Below are positions 9,351 through 18,486 of a DNA stretch of 64,000 nucleotides, in pieces. How positions within the stretch are numbered: position 1 is the stretch's first letter; every line of letters starts with the position of its first letter. The position numbers and the translations under genes were made by a program. The stretch is from positions 61,312 through 125,311 of the forward strand of contig CAKSDE010000007.1 of NCBI GenBank assembly GCA_934444735.1, written 5' to 3'. The stretch comes from an uncultured Clostridia bacterium (GTDB lineage: Bacteria > Bacillota > Clostridia > UBA1381). The notes under the pieces are model-generated. The model made no database searches and had not been told where the DNA came from. It saw nothing but the letters and a program-made list of their open reading frames with translations.

Positions 9351-9376
9351 AAATTATTTTTACAACTCCTTTTTAT
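9339..9376. terminator. Rho-independent terminator of the rsmE operon, possibly bidirectional
   Basis: A perfect 15-bp stem pairs 9339-9353 with 9357-9371 across a three-base loop, followed by a T-run on the plus strand. The left arm includes the stop codon of the preceding gene. Because the arms end in A and T runs it may also work for the convergent ATPase gene. Confidence 0.88.
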
Positions 9377-9414
9377 ATATTATATAAAATCTTTTTTAAC
9401 AGCTTTTCGCATTA

Positions 9415-11979
9415 TTATTTTATAAAATGCTTTTGCAGCTCGACAATCGGTATCGGCATAAAGGATAGCAGGGCGCATATTATCCATTCGTATGCGCCGA
9501 GGGGGACGGTTTTAAAAAATACCGAGATCGGAGCATATGAAACTGCGGTAACTTGCAGAACAATTCCCAGAATTAGCGCAAGGACGAGGAATTTGTTTTT
9601 GAAAAAGCCTGCTTTGAAAACGGAATGTCGGCTGCGCATATTAAATGCATGAAAGAGCTGCGACATACCAAGTACGGTAAACGCCATTGTGCGCCCGATT
9701 GCGCATGAGCCGACGGGATCGAAAAAGATCATGCCGAGTGTATAGGCAAGTATCGCGAGCGCGCCTATCATTGCACCCTCTGTGAAAATATCCGCCCACA
9801 TTTCACGGTCGAATATCTTTGCCGAGTGACCTGTGGGTTTATTGTGCATGATGTCGTCCGACACCGGATCAAGACCGAGTGCTACTGCCGGGAGCGAGTC
9901 GGTGACGAGGTTTATCCATAAAAGCTGTATCGGATAGAGCGGGGCGGACCAGCCGAACAAAAGCCCCACGAATACTGTAAAGATTTCGCCGATATTGCTT
10001 GAGAGCAGGAATTTTATCGCCTTTTTCAGATTTTCATAAATTTCCCTGCCCTTTTTCACCGCGGCAACGATAGTGGCAAAATTGTCATCGGTCAGGATTA
10101 TATCCGACGCGCTTTTGGCAACGTCTGTACCGCACATTCCCATGCTGCAACCGATGTCCGCTTTTTTAAGACTCGGCGCGTCATTAACGCCGTCGCCTGT
10201 CATGGCAACTACCTGATCCTGTTTTTGCCAGGCTTTAACAATGCGCACCTTATGCTCGGGGGTTACTCGTGCGAAAACGCTGTAGTTTCCGATAGTGCGT
10301 TCCAGTTCGCTTTGCGGCATTAAATCCAGTTCTTTTCCGGTTATCGCTTTTTCACCGGGTTTTAAAATTCCTATCTGCTTTGCGATTGCCGATGCGGTAT
10401 TTAGGTGATCGCCTGTTATCATGACAGGGCGGATACCGGCATCTATGCAGGCTTTTACGGCTGCTTTTACTTCGGGGCGCGGAGGATCGGAAAGTCCCAA
10501 AAGCCCTAAAAATACAAGATTATTTTCGCTGATTGAGGCGGTTGTACCGTCTTTGTAAGCAACGGCAATAACCCTTAGAGCATTATCGGTCATGAGAGAG
10601 TTATTTTTTAGTATTTCATTCTTCAACTCGGGAGTAAGAGGTGTTTTTTTACCGTTTTTGTAGACATGGGTGCAGAGATTTATCAGTATATCGGGCGCGC
10701 CTTTGGATATTATGCGTATGCCGGACTCGGTTTTGTGAGCGGTGCTCATGAGTTTTCGGGACGAGTCGAACGGAATTTCGGTAAGGCGCGGATATTTGCG
10801 GTCGAGTCTGATTTTATTTGCGGCATTCTTCAGACCGTACTCGATTATGGCATTTTCGGTAGGTGTTGCGCCTGCCGATTCATCATAATCGCAGCATAAA
10901 ACGGCGCAGCGGCATAAAAAGGAAACATCGTCCGCAAAAACTTTAGATACCTCCATTTTATTCATCGTAAGCGTGCCTGTTTTGTCGGAGCATATTACAG
11001 AGGCGCTCCCTAAAGCCTCGACTGCCGGCAGATTTCTTACAATTGCGTTTTTCTTTGCCATTGCCTGAACACCTATTGCAAGCATGATTGTGACTATTGC
11101 GGGGAGCCCCTCGGGGATTGCCGCAACGGCAAGGCTTACGGAAATCATAAACATTTCAAACGGCGGAAAATGCTTTAGTATGCCGATAAAGAAGATGATT
11201 ACACAGATTGAAAGGGAAAGTATGCCGAGAATTTTACCGACATGAGCAAGCTTTTTTTGCAGCGGCGTTTCGTTGTCGGCACTGTCCATAATGAGATTTG
11301 CGATTTTCCCAAGCTCTGTATTCATGCCGCATGAAACGGCGATTCCCTCGCCTTTTCCCGAAACGACCGAGGTGCCGGCATGAATAATATTCGTGCGGTC
11401 GGCAAGGGGCGTGAGCGGCTCGGGGATCGCGTCCGGATTTTTTGATACGCTCATAGATTCGCCGGTGAGTGTTGATTCATCGCATTGTATGGAATTTGCC
11501 CAAATCAGACGGCAGTCGGCAGGGGCGCGGCTGCCTGTTTTGAATATCACAATATCTCCCGGCACCACATCGCTTGCATGGATCTCGCAGGTTTTGCCGT
11601 CACGCTTTACAAATGCTGTCGGCTCGGACATTTCTTTTAGCGCGTCAAGCGCTTTTTCGGCTTTGGATTCCTGAACAGTTCCCAAAAATGCGTTTAGAAT
11701 AACGATTGCAAGTATGACAATCGGATCGGCGAAATCCGCATCTCCGTTTATGAACGAAACGGAAAAGGATATGATTGCCGCGGCAATTAAGACGATTATC
11801 ATGAAATCGTTGAACTGAGCAAGAAAATTTTTGAGTATTCCGTTTTTCTTTCTTGAGGTAATTATATTCTTGCCGTAAATTTTGAGCCTTTTTTGTACTT
11901 CTTTTTCGGACAGTCCGTTTTTTTCATCGGATTTTAAGTGATTTATGACCTCTTTAGCAGTTATACTGTGCCATTGCAT
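9415..11979 (-). CDS. Calcium-translocating P-type ATPase (PMCA/SERCA type)
   Basis: 854 residues, normal for bacterial P2A ATPases. Motifs in order: actuator loop STLTGES, TM4 ion site IPEGLPAIVTI, phosphorylation site CSDKTGTLT, nucleotide-domain SKGAPD, hinge MTGDGVNDAPSL, and TM6 LLWINLVTDSLPA with the N and D of the calcium site. It should expel Ca2+ or Mn2+ from the cytoplasm using ATP. The ATG has an AAGGAGG site. It stands alone on the minus strand, convergent with the rsmE operon and divergent from the gene at 12233. Confidence 0.93.
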   Translation of the reverse strand: MQWHSITAKEVINHLKSDEKNGLSEKEVQKRLKIYGKNIITSRKKNGILKNFLAQFNDFMIIVLIAAAIISFSVSFINGDADFADPIVILAIVILNAFLGTVQESKAEKALDALKEMSEPTAFVKRDGKTCEIHASDVVPGDIVIFKTGSRAPADCRLIWANSIQCDESTLTGESMSVSKNPDAIPEPLTPLADRTNIIHAGTSVVSGKGEGIAVSCGMNTELGKIANLIMDSADNETPLQKKLAHVGKILGILSLSICVIIFFIGILKHFPPFEMFMISVSLAVAAIPEGLPAIVTIMLAIGVQAMAKKNAIVRNLPAVEALGSASVICSDKTGTLTMNKMEVSKVFADDVSFLCRCAVLCCDYDESAGATPTENAIIEYGLKNAANKIRLDRKYPRLTEIPFDSSRKLMSTAHKTESGIRIISKGAPDILINLCTHVYKNGKKTPLTPELKNEILKNNSLMTDNALRVIAVAYKDGTTASISENNLVFLGLLGLSDPPRPEVKAAVKACIDAGIRPVMITGDHLNTASAIAKQIGILKPGEKAITGKELDLMPQSELERTIGNYSVFARVTPEHKVRIVKAWQKQDQVVAMTGDGVNDAPSLKKADIGCSMGMCGTDVAKSASDIILTDDNFATIVAAVKKGREIYENLKKAIKFLLSSNIGEIFTVFVGLLFGWSAPLYPIQLLWINLVTDSLPAVALGLDPVSDDIMHNKPTGHSAKIFDREMWADIFTEGAMIGALAILAYTLGMIFFDPVGSCAIGRTMAFTVLGMSQLFHAFNMRSRHSVFKAGFFKNKFLVLALILGIVLQVTAVSYAPISVFFKTVPLGAYEWIICALLSFMPIPIVELQKHFIK

Positions 11980-12025
11980 GGTGTCTTTTGCCTCCTTATT
12001 TTACATTTGCCCTTCGCCGGGGGTA

Positions 12026-12081
12026 TCGGGGGAGCTAACCCCCGATTTGAAATCAAAAATGACGGAATGAACGTCATTTTT
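12026..12081. repeat. Two adjacent hairpin palindromes in the divergent intergenic region
   Basis: First hairpin: TCGGGGG (12026-12032) pairs with CCCCCGA (12039-12045). Second: AAAAATGACG (12055-12064) pairs with CGTCATTTTT (12072-12081). They lie between the ATPase start and the Y1-like gene, in what would be the ATPase leader. The second could act as a terminator in either direction; the first resembles a hairpin at 33361-33378. REP-like status is inference. The rest of 11980-12232 is AT-rich, with one promoter listed separately. Confidence 0.6.
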
Positions 12082-12151
12082 AAGATGCTTGCCTGTTATA
12101 ATAATTTTATTGAGTATGAAATATTATATGTTAAAAATTTTTATGTCCCTA

Positions 12152-12180
12152 TTGATTTTTGGAAAGGTATGTGATATAAT
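12152..12180 (+). promoter_or_regulatory. Promoter for the Y1-like gene and downstream operon
   Basis: TTGATT at 12152-12157 and TATAAT at 12175-12180 with a 17-base spacer, 53 bases before the ATG at 12233. Confidence 0.75.
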
Positions 12181-12232
12181 AAATAATATATACTTGGGAT
12201 TGGTGTAAAAAAATCGGAAAGGGAGGAACGAA

Positions 12233-12922
12233 ATGGCAAGAGAAAAAAGACAGATAAGCCCGAACAGAATATATCACATACTTTTAAGAGGCGTCAATGA
12301 GCTTTTTTCAAACGATGCAGACTTTAAGAAATTTATTGAGCTGCTGGAGTATTACTTTAAGGATACCGATACAAAGCTTTTGGGATATGCCTTGATGAAG
12401 AACAGAGTTCATATGATTATAAAGGAAGGCGAAAAAGGCGTATCGATGATAATGAAGCCGATATGTACAAGTTACGCGCGCTACTTTAACCGTGTGCATG
12501 ATTTGCAGGGAAAGCTTTTTTATGACAGATATAAAAGCGAGCCGATAAATGATGATACGGCGCTTGACGGATTAAAAGCCTTTTTAAATACGGTTCCGGC
12601 AGATTACAAAGGCGGAGTGGACGGATTTTCCGAGCTTGTCGGGCTGAATTACATAGACGATTATTGCAGAATGACGGATGATGAACTCAAAAGCTATATA
12701 GAAAATATATTTAAGTGCGAAATTTCGGCAATGACAAAAAAAGAAAAGCAGGATATGGCGCAGGAGATTTCGGACGGGAAAAAGATAGGCGCTGCGAGAA
12801 TATATAAGATTTTCGGCTTGGGCAGAAAGGTGAGCGCAAAAAAGGAAAAAAGAGAAGAAGTACCAAAGACGGAAGAAAATACAACAAAACGTGACAGTAA
12901 CTTAAGTGTATGGCTTTTATAG
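12233..12922 (+). CDS. Degenerate IS200/REP-associated Y1 transposase-like protein
   Basis: 229 residues. Residues 13-125 align well with the Y1_Tnp (IS200/RAYT) domain: IYHILLRGVN, a central NRVHMIIKEG, SYARYFNRVHDLQGKLFYDRYKSEP. In active relatives the centre reads NHVHLL (the HUH metal site) and a later helix reads YIHxNPV with the nucleophilic tyrosine. Here the first histidine is R58 (R58-V59-H60) and the tyrosine helix reads LKAFLNTVPA, so both catalytic elements are missing. A basic C-terminal extension from about residue 165 could bind DNA. It may be a domesticated DNA- or RNA-binding protein. No inverted-repeat ends of an insertion sequence are seen around it. Confidence 0.8.
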   Translation: MAREKRQISPNRIYHILLRGVNELFSNDADFKKFIELLEYYFKDTDTKLLGYALMKNRVHMIIKEGEKGVSMIMKPICTSYARYFNRVHDLQGKLFYDRYKSEPINDDTALDGLKAFLNTVPADYKGGVDGFSELVGLNYIDDYCRMTDDELKSYIENIFKCEISAMTKKEKQDMAQEISDGKKIGAARIYKIFGLGRKVSAKKEKREEVPKTEENTTKRDSNLSVWLL

Positions 12923-12936
12923 GGAAGTGATTGGAA

Positions 12937-13494
12937 ATGAGTAAATATATAAGCTTTAAGCAGATTTTACAGCTTGTGAAGATGCATTTGTACGTTAGTT
13001 TTGCAGCGATGTTTATGGGACTTATAATGGTTTCCTTTTCAACGGGAGGCATAACGAAATATATATTTTCCGGCGTATTTATTTTGATATATATGCTGGT
13101 ACTGTACAGCAAGAGCGCGGATATTGCACAGCACGACAGACAGAACTTTTCAAAAGAGGTTCCGTATGCGGCAAAGGGATTGCTGCTGCCGATTGGGATT
13201 TTTGTTGTCGGGGCGCTTTTGTATCTGCTCTACAGTATTACGTGGAAATACAATATAATAGATACAACCTCCGGATTTATAAATAATACGCTGTTTGTTT
13301 TCTGGACATTTATTTATACGGGACTGGCAAACTTAAGCAACGGTCATATCAGCACCGCGGCGATTGCGGCATTTATAATCGTTCCGGAAATTGCGGCGGG
13401 ACTCGGATATTTTGCAGGATACAGAAGGTTTGATTTGAGCGAAAAAGTGGCAAAGGTTGTATACGATATAGAGGAAGATAAAAAAGAAGAATAA
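12937..13494 (+). CDS. Uncharacterised four-helix membrane protein
   Basis: 185 residues with about four transmembrane helices (roughly 18-36, 40-58, 78-100 and 130-155) and an acidic, lysine-rich C-terminal tail (YDIEEDKKEE). No family recognised. ATG 12937 is chosen over a TTG at 12931 because AGGGAAG (12921-12927) is nine bases from it. It sits between the Y1-like gene and yicC and is probably cotranscribed with both. Function unknown. Confidence 0.75.
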   Translation: MSKYISFKQILQLVKMHLYVSFAAMFMGLIMVSFSTGGITKYIFSGVFILIYMLVLYSKSADIAQHDRQNFSKEVPYAAKGLLLPIGIFVVGALLYLLYSITWKYNIIDTTSGFINNTLFVFWTFIYTGLANLSNGHISTAAIAAFIIVPEIAAGLGYFAGYRRFDLSEKVAKVVYDIEEDKKEE

Positions 13495-13510
13495 CGGCGG
13501 AAAGGGTGAA

Positions 13511-14395
13511 ATGGGAATGTTTAAAAGCATGACCGGCTACGGAAGGCATGAGATTTGCGACGGCGGCAAGAAAATAACGGTCGAGATTAAGTCGGTAAAT
13601 CACAGGTATTCCGATTATAATATCAAAGTACCGCGATATTACGGGTATCTTGAGGATAAGATAAGAGAATATGTGTCAAAATATGTAGCAAGAGGAAAAA
13701 TCGATATTTATGTTTCGATAGAAAGCTATGATGAGGCGGATAAAGAAATAACGCTTAACCGCGAGCTTGCTAAAAATTACATAGACGTACTGAAAACGCT
13801 TGCGGCGGATTTTGACTTAAAAGATGATATTACCGTATCGAGCGTTGCAAGGTTCAGCGATATTTTTAATGCCGAGCGCAAGGAAGAGGACGATGAAGAG
13901 ATATGGAGATTGGTTAAAAATGTGCTGACACCTGCATTGGATAGCTTCTGTGAAATGAGAGCGCGCGAGGGTAAGCGCCTTTATAACGATATGGCGGCAA
14001 GAGTTGAATATATGAAAACTCTGGCGCAGAAAATCGATGAGCGGTCGCCGAAAACGGTTGAGGAATACAGACAAAAGCTCTATGCAAAGATTAAGGAGCT
14101 TTTGGAGGATCGCGAGATTGATGAGGCAAGGGTTTTGACCGAGGTTGCGATTTTTGCCGATAAGGTTGCGGTAAATGAGGAAATTGTACGTCTTTGCAGT
14201 CATTTTGAAGAATTTTACAATATCGCAGGAAAAGATGAACCGTCGGGAAGAAAGCTCGATTTCCTCATTCAGGAGATTAACCGTGAGGTTAATACAACGG
14301 GTTCAAAGGCTAACGACATTGAGATTGCAAAGCTGGTGGTTGAACTCAAGGCGGAGATTGAAAAATTGAGAGAGCAGATGCAAAACATTGAATAG
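13511..14395 (+). CDS. yicC: YicC-family endoribonuclease
   Basis: 294 residues with the family hallmark FKSMTGYGR at the N-terminus, EIKSVNHRYSDY next, and the C-terminal DUF1732 segment containing GRKLDFLIQEINREVNTTGSKA. YicC-family proteins are endoribonucleases linked to RNA turnover. The gene opens the conserved Firmicutes order yicC-remA-gmk-rpoZ. Length is typical. Confidence 0.93.
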   Translation: MGMFKSMTGYGRHEICDGGKKITVEIKSVNHRYSDYNIKVPRYYGYLEDKIREYVSKYVARGKIDIYVSIESYDEADKEITLNRELAKNYIDVLKTLAADFDLKDDITVSSVARFSDIFNAERKEEDDEEIWRLVKNVLTPALDSFCEMRAREGKRLYNDMAARVEYMKTLAQKIDERSPKTVEEYRQKLYAKIKELLEDREIDEARVLTEVAIFADKVAVNEEIVRLCSHFEEFYNIAGKDEPSGRKLDFLIQEINREVNTTGSKANDIEIAKLVVELKAEIEKLREQMQNIE

Positions 14396-14431
14396 CTTGC
14401 ACCAAACTAAAGAAAGGGATGTAAAATTGTT

Positions 14432-14698
14432 ATGAAACTGATAAATATAGGTTTTGGCAACATGGTTTCGGCTAATCGGCTTGTGGCGATTGTGAGTCCT
14501 GAATCTGCGCCGATAAAAAGAGTTATACGTGAGGCTGAGGACAAAGGGATTTTGGTTAATGCCACATATGGCAGAAGGACAAGAGCCGTTATCGTAATGG
14601 ACAGCGGTCATATTGTACTCTCGTCTATACAGCCGGAAACGGTGGCAAACCGACTGTCCGAAAGAGATGTTCAGGAGGAAGATGTATATGACGAATAA
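14432..14698 (+). CDS. remA: Extracellular matrix regulator RemA (DUF370)
   Basis: 88 residues. MKLINIGFGNMVSANRLVAI and RRTRAVIVMDSGHIVLSSI match RemA, the small DNA-binding protein that activates biofilm-matrix and osmoprotection genes in Bacillus subtilis. Location between yicC and gmk is the standard one. Its 3' end overlaps the gmk start by 11 bases. What it regulates here is unknown. Confidence 0.92.
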   Translation: MKLINIGFGNMVSANRLVAIVSPESAPIKRVIREAEDKGILVNATYGRRTRAVIVMDSGHIVLSSIQPETVANRLSERDVQEEDVYDE

Positions 14699-15287
14699 GG
14701 GATGTTTGTATATCGTATCGGGACCGTCGGGAACCGGCAAGGGAACAGTCTGCAAGGTCTTGGCAGAGGACGAAAACGTGTTTTTGTCGATTTCATCAAC
14801 GACGCGTGAGGTTCGCACGGGTGAAGTTGAGGGAGTTACCTATAATTATATTTCCAAAAACAGCTTTGAAGAAATGATAAGCTCGGATACTATGCTCGAA
14901 TGGGCGGTTTACAGCGGAAATTATTACGGTACGCCGAGAAAAGACGTAGAGAAGATGTTAAACGAGGGCAAGAACGTTATTTTGGAGATTGAAGTTCAGG
15001 GCGCGTTCAAGGTAAAGGAGATTTTCCCCGAAACGGTTATGATATTCGTTGTCCCGCCGTCGATGAAGGAGCTTAAAAAGCGCCTTACCGAAAGAGGCAG
15101 GGAGAGCGAAAGTCAGATAAAGGTGAGAATGGAAACGGCAAGACGTGAGCTGGAGCTGGCACCGCGATACGATTATGTTATCATAAACGACACGCTTGAA
15201 AATTGCGTGGAGGAGATGAGAGACGTTATAAGACAGACAGAGGAAAAAAGAACACTGATAAAGGATTTATTAAATGAAAAGTATTAA
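14688..15287 (+). CDS. gmk: Guanylate kinase
   Basis: 199 residues. P-loop SGPSGTGKGT near residue 12, then SSTTREVRTGEVEGVTY in the GMP-binding lid region and RLTERGRE in the ATP lid. It converts GMP to GDP. The start at 14688 is supported by AGGAGG at 14673-14678, nine bases upstream; in-frame codons further upstream lie inside remA. Cotranscribed with remA and rpoZ. Confidence 0.95.
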   Translation: MTNKGCLYIVSGPSGTGKGTVCKVLAEDENVFLSISSTTREVRTGEVEGVTYNYISKNSFEEMISSDTMLEWAVYSGNYYGTPRKDVEKMLNEGKNVILEIEVQGAFKVKEIFPETVMIFVVPPSMKELKKRLTERGRESESQIKVRMETARRELELAPRYDYVIINDTLENCVEEMRDVIRQTEEKRTLIKDLLNEKY

Positions 15288-15302
15288 AGGAGATTGATTA
15301 TT

Positions 15303-15542
15303 ATGATGATAAAACCCGGAATAAGCACATTGTCGACTTGTGTTGACAGCAGATACACATTGGTTACAATGGCGGCAAAAAGAGCAAGAATGATAGGCGA
15401 GAGCGGCGAAGGCTTGGTTAAGTGTGATGTTAAAAACCCGGTATCTATCGCTGTTGCGGAAATTGACGCAGGAAAAGTGGGATATATAAGACATGAAATA
15501 AAGCCTGCCGTAACGGAAATCCCCGAGAATGCAAATCTTTAA
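15303..15542 (+). CDS. rpoZ: RNA polymerase omega subunit
   Basis: 79 residues starting MMIKPGISTLSTCVDSRYTL, with MAAKRARMI as the conserved omega core helix. It stabilises the beta-prime subunit in RNA polymerase assembly. ATG 15303 is chosen over TTG 15294, which would sit on top of the AAGGAG site. In many Firmicutes coaBC lies between rpoZ and priA; here priA follows directly. Confidence 0.92.
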   Translation: MMIKPGISTLSTCVDSRYTLVTMAAKRARMIGESGEGLVKCDVKNPVSIAVAEIDAGKVGYIRHEIKPAVTEIPENANL

Positions 15543-15586
15543 AATTTTTGTACGGCAGTATGATTTTTGAAAGGAAAGAACTTGAT

Positions 15587-18004
15587 TTGATTGCAGAGAT
15601 TGTTGTAAATCACCGTTCGGAAAAGACGGATAAGCTTTTCGATTATCTCGTACCCGAGGATTTATCCGATAAAGCGGAAATCGGCAGACGTGTAATAGTG
15701 CCGTTCGGCAGGTCGGATAAGCAATGCGAGGGGTTTGTTATGGGTTTAACCGAACATTCCGATGCAAAAAAATTAAAAAGCATTATCCGCTTGGAGGATA
15801 CGGTATTTGACCAAAGAACCGCAGAACTGATAAAATGGATGCGCGAAAAATATATATCGAGTTATCTGGATATTATAAAAACGATTATTCCGAGCGGTAT
15901 CAGTATAAAACCCGAAGAATGGATTGTTCTTTGCGATAATACCGCAAATGATCCGATATCGCAAAGACTTTCGGAAAACGGCGGTGCGATGGAAACAAAC
16001 AGTCTTTTGAGCTGTTTTGAAAACAATATTTCTGCAAAAATCAAGAAGATGTGTGATTCGGGGGTTATAAAAAAAGAATACAGAGAACCCGACAGAATCA
16101 AGGATAAAAAAATCAGAGCTGCGAAAATTGCGGTTGAACAGGAGGAGGTCGCCCGGATTTGCGAGCTGCTCTCTAAGGGCAGATCCCCTGTCCAGCTTAA
16201 AATGTTTGAAATCCTTTCGGTAAACGACAGGATTTCACTGGCTGATCTGGTGCAGTTTTCGCAAGGCAATTATAATGCGATTTCGGCACTGGAAAAGAAA
16301 GGATATATAAAGACTTTCGATATTGTTGTGGACAGGCAGCACAGAAAAACAGAGCCGGAAAAGGACGCAGTTATTCCCGAGCTTACCGATGAACAAAAAA
16401 GGGTATGCAAGAGAATTTCAGAATCGGTGAGAGCGGAAGAATATAAAAGCTTTTTGCTGCACGGAGTTACGGGAAGCGGCAAAACCGAAGTTTATATGCG
16501 GATAATAAAAGAGTGCATCGATAAAGGAAAAAGCGCGGTTATGCTCGTACCGGAGATATCGCTTACACCGCAGATGGTGGACAGATTCCTTAAGCGTTTC
16601 GGGAAAAGCATCGCTGTATTGCACAGCGGATTGTCTTTGGGCGAGAGATATGACGAATGGAAAAAGATACGTGACGGCAGAGTAAAGGTGGCAATCGGCG
16701 CGCGGTCTGCGATATTTGCACCTTTTGATAATATCGGTGTTATTATCGTGGACGAGGAGCATGAGGGGACATATAAGTCCGACATGATGCCGCGATACGA
16801 CACGAAAGATGTGGCAGAGTTCAGGGCGCGTCAGAACGATGCGGTTTTGATTTTAGCCTCGGCAACGCCTGCTGTCGGCGATTATTACAGGGCGCTTCAG
16901 GGTAAAACCGAACTTTTGGAGATGAAAAACAGGGTAAACCGCAAAAGTATGCCGTCTGTTGTGACGGTGGATATGAGAGAAGAACTTGAGGCAGGGAACC
17001 GAAGTGTTCTCAGTCGTAAGCTTTTGGAAGAGCTAAAGAAGAATGTTGAAAATAAAGAGCAGAGTATTCTGTTTTTGAACAGACGAGGGTATTCGACCTT
17101 CGTATCGTGCAGAAACTGCGGATTTGCGGCAAAGTGTCCGAATTGCAGTATATCTTTAACCTACCACAAATACTCGGATATGCTAAAATGCCATTATTGC
17201 GGCTATGAAAGGAAGAATTATACGGTATGCCCCGAATGCGGCAGTAAATATATTCGTTTTTTCGGAGGCGGAACGCAAAAGGTGGAAGAAGAAATTCAAA
17301 ATCTGATACCGGGAATTACAACAGTCCGTATGGACGTAGACACTACATCAAAGGTAAATTCGCACGAGAAAATACTGGAAAAATTTGAAAAGGAAAAAAT
17401 TGACGTTCTGGTCGGAACGCAGATGGTGACAAAAGGCTTGGATTTTGACAATGTGACTTTAGTCGGGGTTATTTCGGCAGATGTCATGTTAAATGTTCAG
17501 GATTACCGCGCCGGAGAGCGTACGTTTGACCTGATAGAACAGGTGACGGGAAGAGCCGGGCGCGCAAAAAAAGAGGGGCGTGCGGTTATTCAGACCTATA
17601 CCCCGGAAAATTACGCGGTCACAATGGCAAAAGAGCATGATTATATTAGCTTTTATAATTATGAGATCGCGTCGAGAAAGGCGATGTGGTATCCGCCGTT
17701 TTGCGAGATGGTGAGCATACTGTTTTCGTCGGCATCGGAAAATAAGACGATGCTTTCGGCACGCTTTTTTGCAAAAAATATTGAAAAGGTAAAAAAACTG
17801 CCGCAGAAGGTTCAGGTTTTGGGGCCGATTCCTGCCGCGGTAGCTAAAATAAACAATAAATACAGATGGAGAATCTTGATAAAGTGTATGGATTCGGATA
17901 AGCTGACAAATATTTTGGCGGACGCTAAAATGATATGCCATAAAAATGCGAATTATAAAGACGTATCAATTGCGATAGACAAAAATCCGAACAACGCATA
18001 TTAA
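15587..18004 (+). CDS. priA: Primosomal protein N' (replication restart helicase PriA)
   Basis: About 805 residues. Walker A is GVTGSGKTEVY, the DEAH-type box is VDEEHEGTYKSD, and a zinc-binding insert holds paired cysteines (CRNCGFAAKCPNC ... CHYCGY ... CPECG). These are followed by GGGTQKVEEEI and GRAGRAKKEGRAVIQT. PriA reloads the replicative helicase at stalled forks. TTG 15587 gives the usual N-terminus (M-IAEIVV ... DKLFDYLVP) and has AAGGAAAG eight to ten bases upstream, so it is preferred to earlier in-frame codons. Confidence 0.95.
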   Translation: MIAEIVVNHRSEKTDKLFDYLVPEDLSDKAEIGRRVIVPFGRSDKQCEGFVMGLTEHSDAKKLKSIIRLEDTVFDQRTAELIKWMREKYISSYLDIIKTIIPSGISIKPEEWIVLCDNTANDPISQRLSENGGAMETNSLLSCFENNISAKIKKMCDSGVIKKEYREPDRIKDKKIRAAKIAVEQEEVARICELLSKGRSPVQLKMFEILSVNDRISLADLVQFSQGNYNAISALEKKGYIKTFDIVVDRQHRKTEPEKDAVIPELTDEQKRVCKRISESVRAEEYKSFLLHGVTGSGKTEVYMRIIKECIDKGKSAVMLVPEISLTPQMVDRFLKRFGKSIAVLHSGLSLGERYDEWKKIRDGRVKVAIGARSAIFAPFDNIGVIIVDEEHEGTYKSDMMPRYDTKDVAEFRARQNDAVLILASATPAVGDYYRALQGKTELLEMKNRVNRKSMPSVVTVDMREELEAGNRSVLSRKLLEELKKNVENKEQSILFLNRRGYSTFVSCRNCGFAAKCPNCSISLTYHKYSDMLKCHYCGYERKNYTVCPECGSKYIRFFGGGTQKVEEEIQNLIPGITTVRMDVDTTSKVNSHEKILEKFEKEKIDVLVGTQMVTKGLDFDNVTLVGVISADVMLNVQDYRAGERTFDLIEQVTGRAGRAKKEGRAVIQTYTPENYAVTMAKEHDYISFYNYEIASRKAMWYPPFCEMVSILFSSASENKTMLSARFFAKNIEKVKKLPQKVQVLGPIPAAVAKINNKYRWRILIKCMDSDKLTNILADAKMICHKNANYKDVSIAIDKNPNNAY

Positions 18005-18019
18005 AGGAGTGTATTTAAA

Positions 18020-18472
18020 ATGGCAATACGTCAGATAAGAGAAAAAGATGATGAAGTGCTCCACAAGGTCTGCAAGCAGGTGACAAAATTTGATCAAAAG
18101 CTTGCAATACTTTTGGACGATATGTATGATACGATGAAAGAGCGCGACGGCGTGGGGCTTGCGGCACCGCAGGTGGGGATTTTAAAAAGAGCCGTTGTTA
18201 TTGATGTCGGAGACGGTAAAATAGAGCTTATAAATCCCGTTATTACCGAAGAGGAGGGTACACAAAACGGCTCGGAGGGCTGTCTTAGCGTGCCGGGAGT
18301 GTTCGGTGAAGTGGAAAGACCGTATAAGGTGACGGTCAAGGCACAGGACAGAAACGGTAACGAAATAAGCGTTACGGGCGAAGAATTGCTTGCGCGCGCG
18401 ATATGCCATGAATGTGAGCATTTGGAGGGAAAACTCTTTTTGGAGAAAGTTACGAAATTTATCGAGAATTAA
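18020..18472 (+). CDS. def: Peptide deformylase
   Basis: 150 residues with the three deformylase motifs: GVGLAAPQVG, EGCLSVPG (metal-binding cysteine) and CHECEHLEG (HExxH metal site). It removes the formyl group from nascent proteins. It is followed directly by fmt, which adds the formyl group to initiator tRNA, the usual pairing. Confidence 0.95.
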   Translation: MAIRQIREKDDEVLHKVCKQVTKFDQKLAILLDDMYDTMKERDGVGLAAPQVGILKRAVVIDVGDGKIELINPVITEEEGTQNGSEGCLSVPGVFGEVERPYKVTVKAQDRNGNEISVTGEELLARAICHECEHLEGKLFLEKVTKFIEN

Positions 18473-18486
18473 AGGAGAGTAATATA

